Assembly (NCBI RefSeq): GCF_022829605.1
Contig: NZ_JAKSYD010000122.1
Location: 43,534 to 107,533, forward strand
Length of the DNA: 64,000 nt
DNA from: Methylobacterium sp. E-065
GTDB taxonomy: Bacteria > Pseudomonadota > Alphaproteobacteria > Rhizobiales > Beijerinckiaceae
Reading direction: 5' to 3'
The stretch's first letter is position 1, and every line of letters starts with the position of its first letter. Both the position numbers and the translations under genes were made by a program. The notes beneath the pieces are model-generated. The model ran no database searches, was not told where the DNA came from, and was given only the letters and a program-made list of their open reading frames with translations. Of the stretch, positions 39,753-48,187 are shown in pieces.

Positions 39753-41078
39753 ATGACCGCAGCCCTGTCCGGGTCGTCGGCCGCCGAGGCCGGCGCGGCG
39801 ACCGAGAACGGCATCGTCCGCAAGGTTGCGTGGCGGCTCATGCCGCTGATCATGATTTGCTACATGTTCGCGTTCTTCGACCGCATCAACATCAGCTTCG
39901 CCAAGTTCCAGCTCCAGAGCGATCTCGGCTTCAGCAACGTCGCCTACGGGCTCGGCGCGAGCATGTTCGTGGTCGGCTACGTGATCTTCGAGGTGCCCTC
40001 GAACCTGTTCCTCTACCGGGTCGGGGCGCGGCGCTGGATCGCCCGGATCATGATCTCCTGGGGCATCGCCACCGCGCTGATGATCTTCATCCACACCGAG
40101 TGGCACTTCTACGCTCTACGCTTCCTAATCGGCGCCATGGAGGCGGGGTTCGCACCGGGCATCCTCTACTACCTGACCATCTGGTTCCCGGCCTCGCATC
40201 GCGGGCGGATTACCAGCTTCATGTTCGTGGCCTCGGCATTCTCAGGGATCTTCGGGGCGCCGGTGGCGGGGCTGATCCTCGGTGGACTCAACGGCGTCGG
40301 GGGCTTGGCCGGCTGGCAATGGCTGTTCCTGGCCGGTGGCCTGCCCTGCCTGATCCTCGGCGTGCTCGTGCTGATGCGCCTCGACGACCGGATCGCCGAC
40401 GCGAAATGGCTGTCCGAGCCCGAGAAGGCGCTGCTGTCGAGCCGCATCGCCCACCACAACCGCGACATCGGCGACCACTCGCTCCTCGGGGCGATCAAGC
40501 AGCCGGGCTTCCTGATGATCGGGCTGATCTACTTCCTGCTCCAGATCGGTTCCTACGGCCTGAACTTCTGGGGGCCGGACCTGATCAAGACCGCGAGCGG
40601 TGGTCAGGCGGCCTCCGTCGGCTTCCTCACCGCGATCCCCTATATCTGCGGGGCGATCAGCATGGTGGTGATCGGGCGCCTGTCCGACGCCTCGGGCGAG
40701 CGGCCGAAATTCGTCGCCGGGCTGGCCATCGCGGCGGCGCTCGGCTTCTTCGGCGCCGGGATGTTCGATAAGCACATCGTGCCGCTGATGTTCGCCCTGG
40801 CGCTGCTGGGGGCCGGCATCGTGGCCTCGATCCCGACCTTCTGGACCCTGCCGGCCAAGCTCGTCACCGGCGTCGGCGCGGCGGGCGGCATCGCGCTGAT
40901 CAACACGCTCGGCCAGTTCGGCGGCATCGTCAGCCCCGTGATGGTCGGCTGGGTGAAGGACCTCACCGGCTCGACGACGCCCGCCCTCTACGGCATCGGG
41001 GCGCTCTGCCTCGTGGCCGCCGTCCTCGCGCTCTTCGCCCTGCCGGCGAGCCTGCGCCGGAGCGATCGCTCGGCCTGA
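39753..41078 (+). CDS. MFS transporter, anion:cation symporter type
   Basis: 441-residue major-facilitator importer with 12 helices. The pattern FAFFDRINISFAKFQLQSDLGFSNVAYGLGASMFVVGYVIFEVPSNLFLYRVGARRWIARIM marks the ACS family, which brings in organic anions such as sugar acids, tartrate, phthalate or small dicarboxylates with protons. CGGAGGAAA is placed before the ATG at 39753. It follows the LysR-transferase-lyase genes and probably imports their substrate. A GC hairpin (41095-41123) follows. Confidence 0.9.
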   Translation: MTAALSGSSAAEAGAATENGIVRKVAWRLMPLIMICYMFAFFDRINISFAKFQLQSDLGFSNVAYGLGASMFVVGYVIFEVPSNLFLYRVGARRWIARIMISWGIATALMIFIHTEWHFYALRFLIGAMEAGFAPGILYYLTIWFPASHRGRITSFMFVASAFSGIFGAPVAGLILGGLNGVGGLAGWQWLFLAGGLPCLILGVLVLMRLDDRIADAKWLSEPEKALLSSRIAHHNRDIGDHSLLGAIKQPGFLMIGLIYFLLQIGSYGLNFWGPDLIKTASGGQAASVGFLTAIPYICGAISMVVIGRLSDASGERPKFVAGLAIAAALGFFGAGMFDKHIVPLMFALALLGAGIVASIPTFWTLPAKLVTGVGAAGGIALINTLGQFGGIVSPVMVGWVKDLTGSTTPALYGIGALCLVAAVLALFALPASLRRSDRSA

Positions 41079-41765
41079 GCGGGCGGAAAACGCAGCGTCC
41101 CGGACCGGTCGGTCACGGGACGCCCAACGGGGCGGCTCGTCTGTATTCCCCTGGGTGTCGTCCCAGCGCGCGCCTGAGAGCAGCGGGCGAACTGTGCCGC
41201 GTTGGCGAGCCCGCACGCCGAGAGGCAAGGGGCGCAGCGCGGACAGGCAAAACGTCGGACCGTCATTTCGAGACGCTCACCATTCCGAAGCGGTCGAACG
41301 ATGCGCAAGTCGCCACGATTTAAGTTCTGCAATCATTCCGGCGTTGATTTACTGCCGAGATCGCCATGTCTGAGGCGAACGATAAATAATGAGACACTTT
41401 TCGTGATACCTGTCCCGCGCGCGAGCGAGGTATCGTCGAGACGCTCTGCTTCGATCTGCGGCGGCTGGTGGCGCACATGTCGCGTCAGACGGGAACACTG
41501 TTTCCCAAGTGATCATCAACGCTCGAAAACAGCAGATGCATTGATATTTTTAACCTTGATGTTGCTGCTCTGCGCGGCTGGGCAAAAATCCTCGCGCCGC
41601 CGGACAAGCGCCGATCCGTACATATTGTATATCTTCTGCATCCTCAGGAAACGAACTTGAGGTCGGATCAGTCTCACTCACCCGAGCGGCTTTCGGCGTC
41701 GATCTATCTCCATGCCAACATGGATGAAATTCAACCCGATCGGCGGTCCCGCGAAGGTCTAACAG
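41079..41765. other. long intergenic region upstream of mucR
   Basis: 687 bases without a gene I can support. A stem GCGTCCCG/CGGGACGC (41095-41102, 41116-41123) after the MFS gene may end its transcript. From about 41300 to 41700 the DNA is clearly more AT-rich than anywhere around it, with runs such as TATTTTTAA and CATATTGTATATC. MucR/Ros proteins bind AT-rich DNA with T-A steps and often repress their own gene, so this is the likely control region. Small open frames here lack ribosome sites and family features. Confidence 0.5.
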
Positions 41766-42194
41766 ATGGCGAAGCTCGCAATGGATAACCTGAAAGAAAC
41801 CCATCCCGTGTTCATGCTCGAGAAGGTCGGCGCCATCGTGGCGGCTTACGTGTCCCGTAACGCGGTCGAGGCCGCGGAACTGCCGAACCTGATCGATCAG
41901 GTGCATACGGCGATCTCGGATCTGCGCGACCGGTCCAGGCAGGGCGGCGCGCGGTGGACCGGGGCGAGTGCCGAGAAGGTCGAGGCGTCGATCCAGCATG
42001 ACGGCCTGATCAGCTTCATCGACGGCCGGTCCTACAAGACCCTGAAGCGCCACCTCACCGCGCACGGGCTGACGCCGGAGCGCTACCGGCTCCAATACGG
42101 TCTGCCGGCTGATTATCCGATGGTCGCTCCGGGCTATGCCGCCCGGCGGTCCGAGATCGCCCGAGCGATCCAGCTCGGTCACAAGGCGGCCTGA
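41766..42194 (+). CDS. MucR/Ros family transcriptional regulator lacking zinc cysteines
   Basis: 142-residue MucR-like regulator. The N-terminal oligomerisation region (VGAIVAAYVSRNAVEAAELPNLIDQVHTAI) and the C-terminal DNA-binding segment (SYKTLKRHLTAHGLTPERYRLQYGLPADYPMVAPGYAARRSEIARAIQLG) are clear. In the usual Cys2His2-like finger the first strand reads about VCLEDGKKFKSLKRHL; here it is ISFIDGRSYKTLKRHL, so the cysteine ligands are gone while the His remain. Some rhizobial relatives fold without zinc, so it can still be active. Start 41766; a Met five codons later is possible. Likely an H-NS-like global regulator. Confidence 0.88.
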   Translation: MAKLAMDNLKETHPVFMLEKVGAIVAAYVSRNAVEAAELPNLIDQVHTAISDLRDRSRQGGARWTGASAEKVEASIQHDGLISFIDGRSYKTLKRHLTAHGLTPERYRLQYGLPADYPMVAPGYAARRSEIARAIQLGHKAA

Positions 42195-42197
42195 GCG

Positions 42198-42461
42198 ATG
42201 ACGCCCGGCTATCCGCAGGGGCCGGCGCCGTCGCACGCGCCCATGCCCATGCCCATGCCGGAAACGGCCCGGACCCGGAACGGCCTCGCGCGCCTCGCGG
42301 ACGTGCTGCGTGTTCCGGTCACGGTCTTCTCCCCAGAGACGGAAGGACAGGACGAGGCGATCCTGCAGGCCGCGGATCTGGTCACGATCTTCGCGGCGAT
42401 CGATAATCCCGCCGCGCGCCGGACCTGTCTGGCCTTCGTCCGGGCCATGGCGAGTTCCTGA
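42198..42461 (+). CDS. hypothetical protein following mucR
   Basis: 87-residue protein. The N-terminus is low-complexity (repeated Met-Pro). The C-terminal half, ADLVTIFAAIDNPAARRTCLAFVRAMA, resembles the tail found after the helix-turn-helix in many Methylobacterium Xre-type regulators, but no DNA-binding domain is present. It starts 3 bases after the mucR stop, so it is probably cotranscribed. A truncated regulator or a small accessory protein are both possible. Confidence 0.5.
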   Translation: MTPGYPQGPAPSHAPMPMPMPETARTRNGLARLADVLRVPVTVFSPETEGQDEAILQAADLVTIFAAIDNPAARRTCLAFVRAMASS

Positions 42462-42589
42462 GGCGCTGGGGGGCGCCGCAGCCGGCCGGGCGATACGCTG
42501 CCCGCTCCGTGCCCGGGGGGGCGTGCGGGGCAGGCCCAGCGAACCCGGCCGGCTGCGTTATGAAGATGTTCCGCGTCGCGCGAAGGGCT

Positions 42590-42658
42590 CTGCTCTGGCA
42601 ACCATCTCAGGGCTTCGCCCTGAGCACCCACCAAAGGGCTGAAGCCCTTTGGAAACCC
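42590..42658. repeat. CCAAAGG-family intergenic repeat, copy 2
   Basis: Contains hairpins CAGGGCTTCGCCCTG (42608-42622) and AAAGGGCTGAAGCCCTTT (42633-42650), ending GGAAACCC. It corresponds to one half of the copy at 54.4 kb. It lies in the 273-base gap between the mucR follower and the convergent Pit transporter gene, which holds no other feature. Confidence 0.75.
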
Positions 42659-42734
42659 GAATCCCGGGTCGAACTGGCACACAGACAGCATCGTCCCGAG
42701 GCCGGCGCTCACCGGTCGGGATGATGCCCGCGCG

Positions 42735-44366
42735 TCAGAACACGTGGCGCAGGATGAAGAACAATCCGGCCGCGAGGGTGATGGCGGCCGGCAGGGTCAT
42801 GACCCAGGCCAGCGCCATGTTGCGCACCGTCGACATCTGGAGCCCCGAGCCGTTGGCCGCCATCGTCCCGGCGACGCCCGACGACAGGATATGGGTGGTC
42901 GAAACCGGCAAGCCGTAGAGTTCGGCGAGCCCGATCGTGCCGGCGGCCACGATCTCGGCGGAGGCACCCTGTGCGTAGGTCAGGTGCGTCTTGCCGATCT
43001 TCTCGCCCACCGTCACGACGATGCGCTTCCAGCCGACCATGGTGCCGAGGCCGAGCGCCAGGGCCACGCAGATCTTCACCCAGCCCGGGATGTAGCGCGT
43101 GCCGTCGTTGAGCAGCCCCGCGTAGCGCTTCAGGGTGCCGGTCTCGGCGTCCGAGAGGTCGGCGCCCGTCTTCGGCAGGAGCCGCACCGCGTCGGCAGCG
43201 AGGTACATGTCGCTGCGCATGTTCTGCGTCTGGGCGGCCGGCACCGTGCGGATCGCGCCATAGTTCTTCACGTTGGCGGCGATGTCGTTGGAAAGCGCCG
43301 CGAGGGCCGCGAAGACGGGCGCGCGGTTCAGGTCTTTGGTCTTCAGCGCCTCCGTCACCGTCCGGCGCGCTTCGGCCGCCTCCGGCACCGGGGTCCCGGG
43401 GGCACGGGCGGAGAAGACCTGGCTCGCCGAGGTCGAGGCCTGCACGAAGATCGGCGTCGTGTCGTCCGCCATGGTGCGGTTCAGCGCGTAGGCCGTGGGG
43501 GCGGCGCCGATCAGGATCAACATGATCAGGCCCATGCCCTTCTGGCCGTCATTGCCCCCGTGGAAGAACGAGACCAGCGTGCAGGTCAGGATCAGCAGGC
43601 TCCGGATCCACAGGGGGGGCGGCGTGTCGCCCTTCGGCGCCTCGTAGAGGTCCTTGCGGCGCACGGTGAATTTCAGGGCGAGCAGCAGCAGCGCCGCCAG
43701 CACGAAGCCGCAGATCGGCGAGAACAGCAGCGCCTTGAACACGTTGAAGGCCTGACCCCAGTCGACGCCGGAGGTACCGTCCGCGCCGCTCATCAACTGG
43801 TTGGCGAGGCCGACGCCGAGCACTGAACCGATCAGCGCGTGGGACGAGGAATTCGGCAGCCCGAACGCCCAGGTGCCGAGATTCCAGATGATCGCCGCCA
43901 GCAGCAGCGCGAAGATCATCGCGTAGCCCGCTCCCGAGCCGACATGGAGGATCAACTCCACCGGCAGCAGGGTGACGATGGCGTAGGCCACGGCCCCGGA
44001 GGAGAGCATCACGCCGAGGAAGTTGAAGAAGCCCGACCAGATCACCGCCACGAGTGGCGGCAGCGAGTGGGTGTAGATCACCGTGGCGACGGCGTTGGCG
44101 GTGTCGTGGAACCCGTTCACGAACTCGAAGGCGAGGGCGATCAACAGGGCCAGACCCAGCAGCGCGAAGGCGCCGTAGGCCAGGGGCGCTTCGCCCACCG
44201 CGTTCATGTCGGTGATCAGGCTCACGACCGCGTAGCCGAGCCCCGCCACCAGGACGAGGAGGAAGGCGATCACGCCGCCGGGGTGCATCCCATGATCGAG
44301 GCGGGGGGCGCCGGCCGGTCGACTTCCTGCGACCCCCGGTGACGACATCACGGCGGAATCGGACAT
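42735..44366 (-). CDS. inorganic phosphate transporter, Pit family
   Basis: 543-residue low-affinity phosphate/cation symporter. Both copies of the duplicated signature are present: EFVNGFHDTANAVATVIYTHSLPP near residues 81-104 and AELYGLPVSTTHILSSGVAGTMAANG near the end, plus GLPNSSSHALIGSVLG. About eleven membrane helices surround a soluble central loop at 290-400. The loop is longer than in E. coli PitA, as in other alphaproteobacteria. A tandem-repeat PHO-box-like site lies 54 bases before the start. It is divergent from the phosphatase autotransporter. Confidence 0.94.
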   Translation of the reverse strand: MSDSAVMSSPGVAGSRPAGAPRLDHGMHPGGVIAFLLVLVAGLGYAVVSLITDMNAVGEAPLAYGAFALLGLALLIALAFEFVNGFHDTANAVATVIYTHSLPPLVAVIWSGFFNFLGVMLSSGAVAYAIVTLLPVELILHVGSGAGYAMIFALLLAAIIWNLGTWAFGLPNSSSHALIGSVLGVGLANQLMSGADGTSGVDWGQAFNVFKALLFSPICGFVLAALLLLALKFTVRRKDLYEAPKGDTPPPLWIRSLLILTCTLVSFFHGGNDGQKGMGLIMLILIGAAPTAYALNRTMADDTTPIFVQASTSASQVFSARAPGTPVPEAAEARRTVTEALKTKDLNRAPVFAALAALSNDIAANVKNYGAIRTVPAAQTQNMRSDMYLAADAVRLLPKTGADLSDAETGTLKRYAGLLNDGTRYIPGWVKICVALALGLGTMVGWKRIVVTVGEKIGKTHLTYAQGASAEIVAAGTIGLAELYGLPVSTTHILSSGVAGTMAANGSGLQMSTVRNMALAWVMTLPAAITLAAGLFFILRHVF

Positions 44367-44419
44367 GAACCCTCACGCGGAATCGAGTGTGTTGGTAAAA
44401 GCGGCCTTAAGAGGCGCCC

Positions 44420-44438
44420 GTGACGCTTCGGTGACGCG
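44420..44438 (-). promoter_or_regulatory. PHO-box-like site before the Pit transporter gene
   Basis: Read on the minus strand, two GCGTCAC-type half-sites repeat with exact 11-base spacing (GCGTCAC, four bases, GCGTCAC). PhoB binds CTGTCAT-N4-CTGTCAT repeats with the same 11-base period, and GTCA is kept in both halves. The site is about 54 bases before the start codon and points toward the gene. A match by eye. Confidence 0.45.
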
Positions 44439-44714
44439 AGGTCGCAACGCGGGCCGCTGGGAACAGCATTCGCGCGGCGAACGACTTCACTTTGTCGTCA
44501 TTGATCTTGCAGGCCGTAGATTTCAGTTGAACGGCAGCTTGCACCAACAGCAAGGTTCAGAGCTGCGATCTCCGCCCAAATGATCGGGTCGACAGACTCT
44601 ATGGGCGCAGCGGGAGCTTTCCGGAAAGCAGAAGAAAGACATCGCAACACGGCATCATGTGTTGTCTAAGTTAATTTCCTGTTGCTCAGATGCGACATGA
44701 AGCTCTTTTGCTTA

Positions 44715-44734
44715 TTATGACTGGATTATGACGT
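44715..44734 (-). promoter_or_regulatory. PHO-box-like site near the PAP2 autotransporter gene
   Basis: Minus-strand half-sites ACGTCAT and CAGTCAT, 11 bases apart, match the PhoB consensus at 5 and 6 of 7 positions; the plus strand shows TTATGAC twice. It is 69 bases before the autotransporter start but points the other way, toward the Pit gene 350 bases off. That orientation lowers confidence. Confidence 0.4.
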
Positions 44735-44802
44735 AACCGGGTCCGGCGTTTTCGCTAAATCTCCCGCCGCAGCCGAATGGCCGCGGGCTTTGGGGGCCGG
44801 AT

Positions 44803-47800
44803 ATGCGGTTACGACACGGGGTTTCGATTGCGGCCTTGACGGTCGCGGCCTTCGGTTCCGGCGCGCAGGCACAGACCGCCAACACGACGCCGTCCGATGT
44901 GAACGTGCTCAATCTTCTAGCGCCGTATCTGGCGCTCAACGCGACGGCCACCGGCCAGCAGACCCTGCAGCTCAACCTCGTGCAGGCAGCCGCCACCAAC
45001 ACCGGCGCCGGCCTCGCGCAGCAGCAGCTCGCGATCAGCGACAAGAACCTCCTCGGCTCGGCCAGCAACAACCTGTCTTCGTCGGGGCTCGGCACCTACG
45101 GCGTGGCCGCCAACCTCGCGGGCGGCCTGCCGGCCCAGACCCCGATCAACGGGATCGTCCCGCAGCAGCGCGTGGGTGGCCTCGGCGCCCAGCTCGGCCC
45201 GATCTACCAGCGCGGCGTCGCGCAGGGGGGCACCGGCCCGCTCGGCAGCGTGGTCAACCTCTTGGTCGGCGCCTACACGTTCAGCGGCAACAATCTCGGC
45301 GTCGCCAAGAACTACTTCGCCAACGGTGCAGCCAACAACCCGAGCGTCACGCCGAACAATTACGTCGCGACGCCGGCCGTGGCGCCGGCCGGCTACAGCC
45401 TGCCGAGCTATAACGGCCTGCCCAACACCTCCAACAGCGTCTACGATCTCGCCTACGGCGTCACCAACACGCAACCGGGCCAGGACGTCTACGGCTCCTC
45501 CCGGCCGGTCCAGGCGGCACCCGCTCGCTTCAACATCTACGATCCGACGGCGCTCAGCGGGATCGCCACCAACCCGTCCTTCCCGAGCGGCCACACCACC
45601 TACGCGTTCACGGATGGCATCCTGCTGGCGATGCTCGTGCCGCAGCAGTACCAGAGCATGCTCGCCCGCGCGGCCGACTACGGCAACAGCCGCATCGCGC
45701 TCGGCGTGCACTACCCGCTCGACATCATCGGCGGCCGGGCGCTGGCGGCCTACAACTTGGCCCAGGCGTTCACCAACCCGGCCTACATCAACAACGCCGC
45801 GGTGACCGGCACGGCGATCAACCTGCCCGCCCAGTTCGTCGCGGCCCAGGCCCAGCTCCAGGCCTACCTCGCCGCCCAGTGCGGCAACACCGTCGCGGCC
45901 TGCGCGGGGAGCGCCGCCAATCAGGCCGGCAACCCCTACATCCCCTCGGCCGCCAACCAGGTTGCCTACCAGAGCCGCCTGACCTACGGCCTGCCGACGC
46001 TGAGCTTCGCCCAGGCGCCGCGCGAGCAGGCCCCCGCCAACGGGCCCGACGCCTCGATCCTGCTCGCGCCGCTCTACGGCGGCTCGACCGGCGCCGCCCG
46101 CACCCTCGCGCCCAATGGCGGCCTGTACGGTCAGCTCTCCACCGGGACGATCAGCCAGATCCTGGTCAACACCGAGACCAACGCGCTCGCCGCCTTCTAC
46201 GGCAGCCCGCTCAGCTACTGGAGCCGCCTCGACCTCTATTCCGCCGCCGGCTACTTCGGGAACGTCACCGGCACCCTGACCATGGACACCGCCGATCGCC
46301 TCGGCATCGACGTCGCCGTCGGCCAGGGCGGTGCCCTGTACGCCAACGGCACGATCTCCGGCACCGCCTTCGTCGGCTCCGGCGGTCTGCTCGGCGGCTC
46401 GGGCACGCTGGGCGGGATCAGCGCGCTGTCGGGCGGCACGGTGTCGCCGGGCAACTCGATCGGCACGCTCTCCGTCACCGGCAACGTCGCCTTCGCGCCG
46501 GGCTCGACCTACCGGGTCGAGGCCAACGCCGCCGGACAGGCCGACCGGATCACCGCCGCGGGCGTCGCCGCGCTCGGCGGCGGCACCGTCCAGGTGCTGG
46601 CCGCCTCGGGCAGCTACAATCCACGCACCACCTACACGATCCTGTCGGCCACGGGCGGCGTGTCGGGCCAGTTCGCGGGCGTCACGTCGAACCTCGCCTT
46701 CCTCAGCCCGGGCCTGCGCTACCTGCCCAACGAAGTCGACCTGACGCTCACCCGCAACGACGTGCCGTTCTCCGCCAGCGCCACCAGCCGCAACGGCAGC
46801 GCGGCGGCCAACGCCGTCCAGGCGATCGGCCCCGGCCGGCTCACCGACGCGGCTGTGGGCTTCACCACCGGCGAGGCGGAGAGCGGCTTCCGGGCGCTCG
46901 CGGGCGACATCCACGCCAGCACCGTCTCCACCGCCTACGAGACCGCCTTCTTCGTGCGCGAGGCCGTGCTCGACCGCCTGCGCTGGGGCGATCCCGGCAC
47001 AGGGCTCGACTACGGCACCCTGCCGGCCGCCTACACGGCCGACCTGCCCGGCCGGCAACAGGTGGTGGCGAACGTGCCGGTGCGCACCCTCGACCCGCAG
47101 GTGTTCGGGCTGTGGGGCCAGGGGTTCGGCGCGTTCGGCACGGCCGATGGCGGCGGCAACGCGTTCGACCTCGACCGGCAGATCGCGGGCTTCGCGGCGG
47201 GCGCGGACATACGCTTGGCCAACGGGCTGCGCTTCGGCGTGGTCGGCGGCTACACCGAGGCGTATCTCGACAGCGCCGGCCGGGTCGGCGGCCAGAGCCG
47301 GGCGGAGAGCGCCACGCTCAAGAGCGGGTTCGGCGGCGTGTACGGTGGGTATGAGGTCGGCCCGCTGTCGCTGCGGCTGGGCGCGATCTACGCCGACACG
47401 GATGCGCGCACCCGCCGGGCGGTGCTGTACGGGCTGTCCGACACGCTGAGCGGACACGGTGGCGGCTACACCGTGCAGGGCTTCGGCGAGATCGGCTGGA
47501 AGATCCCGCTGGGCGCGCCTGCGGTGGCGGCCCTGGTGTCGAAGGACGGGGCCGCGGTCGCGGTTCAGCCGACGGCGACTTATGTCGAGCCGTTCGTGGG
47601 TGGGGCCTATGTCGGGATCCGGCGGGACGGGTTTACCGAGGCCGGAGGTGCGGCGGCGCTGGTGAGCTTTGCCCGGGACTACGATCTGGGCGCGGTGACG
47701 GCGGGCGTGCGGGCGCAGACGAGCCTGGATCTGGGTCTGGGCCTGCCGGTGACGCTGCGGGGCTTGGTCGGCTACCGGCGCGCGTTCGGCGACGTGGTGC

Positions 47801-48003
47801 CGACTGCGCTGCTGCGCTTCGGTGCCGGCGGCCCGGCGTTCCTGAGCGCGGGCGTCCCGATCGACCGGGACGCGCTGGTGGCGCAGGTCGGGCTCGATCT
47901 GGCTGTGGCGCCGAACGTGACGCTCGGCGTGGCCTATACCGGCCAGACCGGCAGCCGCGCGCAGGATCAGGCCGTGAAGGGCAACTTCACCCTCCGGTTC
48001 TGA
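44803..48003 (+). CDS. PAP2-type acid phosphatase autotransporter
   Basis: 1066-residue type V secreted protein. Signal peptide 1-24 (GAQA/Q). A vanadium-chloroperoxidase/PAP2 phosphatase domain lies at about 90-330, with motif 1 QDVYGSSRP (227-235, Gln in place of the usual Lys), motif 2 PSGHT with His264, and motif 3 SRIALGVHYPLD with Arg297, His303 and Asp307. A Gly/Ser-rich beta-helix passenger stem follows (about 450-650). The autotransporter beta-barrel is at about 780-1066, ending in Phe. The phosphatase would be shown on the cell surface and release phosphate from organic esters. It faces away from the Pit phosphate importer. Confidence 0.9.
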   Translation: MRLRHGVSIAALTVAAFGSGAQAQTANTTPSDVNVLNLLAPYLALNATATGQQTLQLNLVQAAATNTGAGLAQQQLAISDKNLLGSASNNLSSSGLGTYGVAANLAGGLPAQTPINGIVPQQRVGGLGAQLGPIYQRGVAQGGTGPLGSVVNLLVGAYTFSGNNLGVAKNYFANGAANNPSVTPNNYVATPAVAPAGYSLPSYNGLPNTSNSVYDLAYGVTNTQPGQDVYGSSRPVQAAPARFNIYDPTALSGIATNPSFPSGHTTYAFTDGILLAMLVPQQYQSMLARAADYGNSRIALGVHYPLDIIGGRALAAYNLAQAFTNPAYINNAAVTGTAINLPAQFVAAQAQLQAYLAAQCGNTVAACAGSAANQAGNPYIPSAANQVAYQSRLTYGLPTLSFAQAPREQAPANGPDASILLAPLYGGSTGAARTLAPNGGLYGQLSTGTISQILVNTETNALAAFYGSPLSYWSRLDLYSAAGYFGNVTGTLTMDTADRLGIDVAVGQGGALYANGTISGTAFVGSGGLLGGSGTLGGISALSGGTVSPGNSIGTLSVTGNVAFAPGSTYRVEANAAGQADRITAAGVAALGGGTVQVLAASGSYNPRTTYTILSATGGVSGQFAGVTSNLAFLSPGLRYLPNEVDLTLTRNDVPFSASATSRNGSAAANAVQAIGPGRLTDAAVGFTTGEAESGFRALAGDIHASTVSTAYETAFFVREAVLDRLRWGDPGTGLDYGTLPAAYTADLPGRQQVVANVPVRTLDPQVFGLWGQGFGAFGTADGGGNAFDLDRQIAGFAAGADIRLANGLRFGVVGGYTEAYLDSAGRVGGQSRAESATLKSGFGGVYGGYEVGPLSLRLGAIYADTDARTRRAVLYGLSDTLSGHGGGYTVQGFGEIGWKIPLGAPAVAALVSKDGAAVAVQPTATYVEPFVGGAYVGIRRDGFTEAGGAAALVSFARDYDLGAVTAGVRAQTSLDLGLGLPVTLRGLVGYRRAFGDVVPTALLRFGAGGPAFLSAGVPIDRDALVAQVGLDLAVAPNVTLGVAYTGQTGSRAQDQAVKGNFTLRF

Positions 48004-48040
48004 GGACCTGTCCGACGGGAGCGCGGATGGCGCCCGTCCT

Positions 48041-48071
48041 GGTTTCGAAAGGGCTGAGCCCTTTGGAAACC
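48041..48071. repeat. CCAAAGG-family intergenic repeat, copy 3
   Basis: Single near-perfect palindrome from GGTTTCGAAAGGGC to GCCCTTTGGAAACC with a three-base loop. It is the shortest copy of this family in the window and follows the autotransporter gene by 38 bases; it may act as its terminator. Confidence 0.75.
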
Positions 48072-48119
48072 CGGGACCCCGGGGCGCGCCGGACTGCAGG
48101 ATTCCGATCCATCCCGCGC

Positions 48120-48137
48120 GTGTCACACGACTGACGC
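48120..48137 (+). promoter_or_regulatory. weak PHO-box-like site before the GT21 gene
   Basis: GTGTCAC at 48120-48126 and CTGACGC at 48131-48137, 11 bases apart, on the coding strand 50 bases before the start. The second half departs from consensus at the central T. Included because of the phosphorus context; low certainty. Confidence 0.25.
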
Positions 48138-48187
48138 GGTCCGGCCGTTAGCGACCGGGCCGCGCACGATGCTGAACGGGGACCCGC

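Larger units (their letters stand above)
44367..44802. other. divergent control region of the Pit transporter and PAP2 autotransporter
   Basis: 436 bases between two divergent phosphorus genes, lower in GC than its surroundings. It holds two PHO-box-like tandem repeats listed separately and no gene that I can support. Both boxes face the Pit gene. Confidence 0.5.

Noticed and set aside
41202..41660. 152-codon open frame upstream of mucR
   Set aside because: No ribosome site, odd composition, runs across the AT-rich control region, no recognisable domain.
42198..42461. Full Xre-type regulator after mucR
   Set aside because: Only a tail-like segment is present; no helix-turn-helix is encoded before it.
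44917..48126. Open frame of more than 1000 codons on the minus strand opposite the autotransporter
   Set aside because: It is the mirror of a GC-rich gene: composition is Arg, Gly, Ala and His without domain or signal, while the plus strand encodes a clear phosphatase and barrel.
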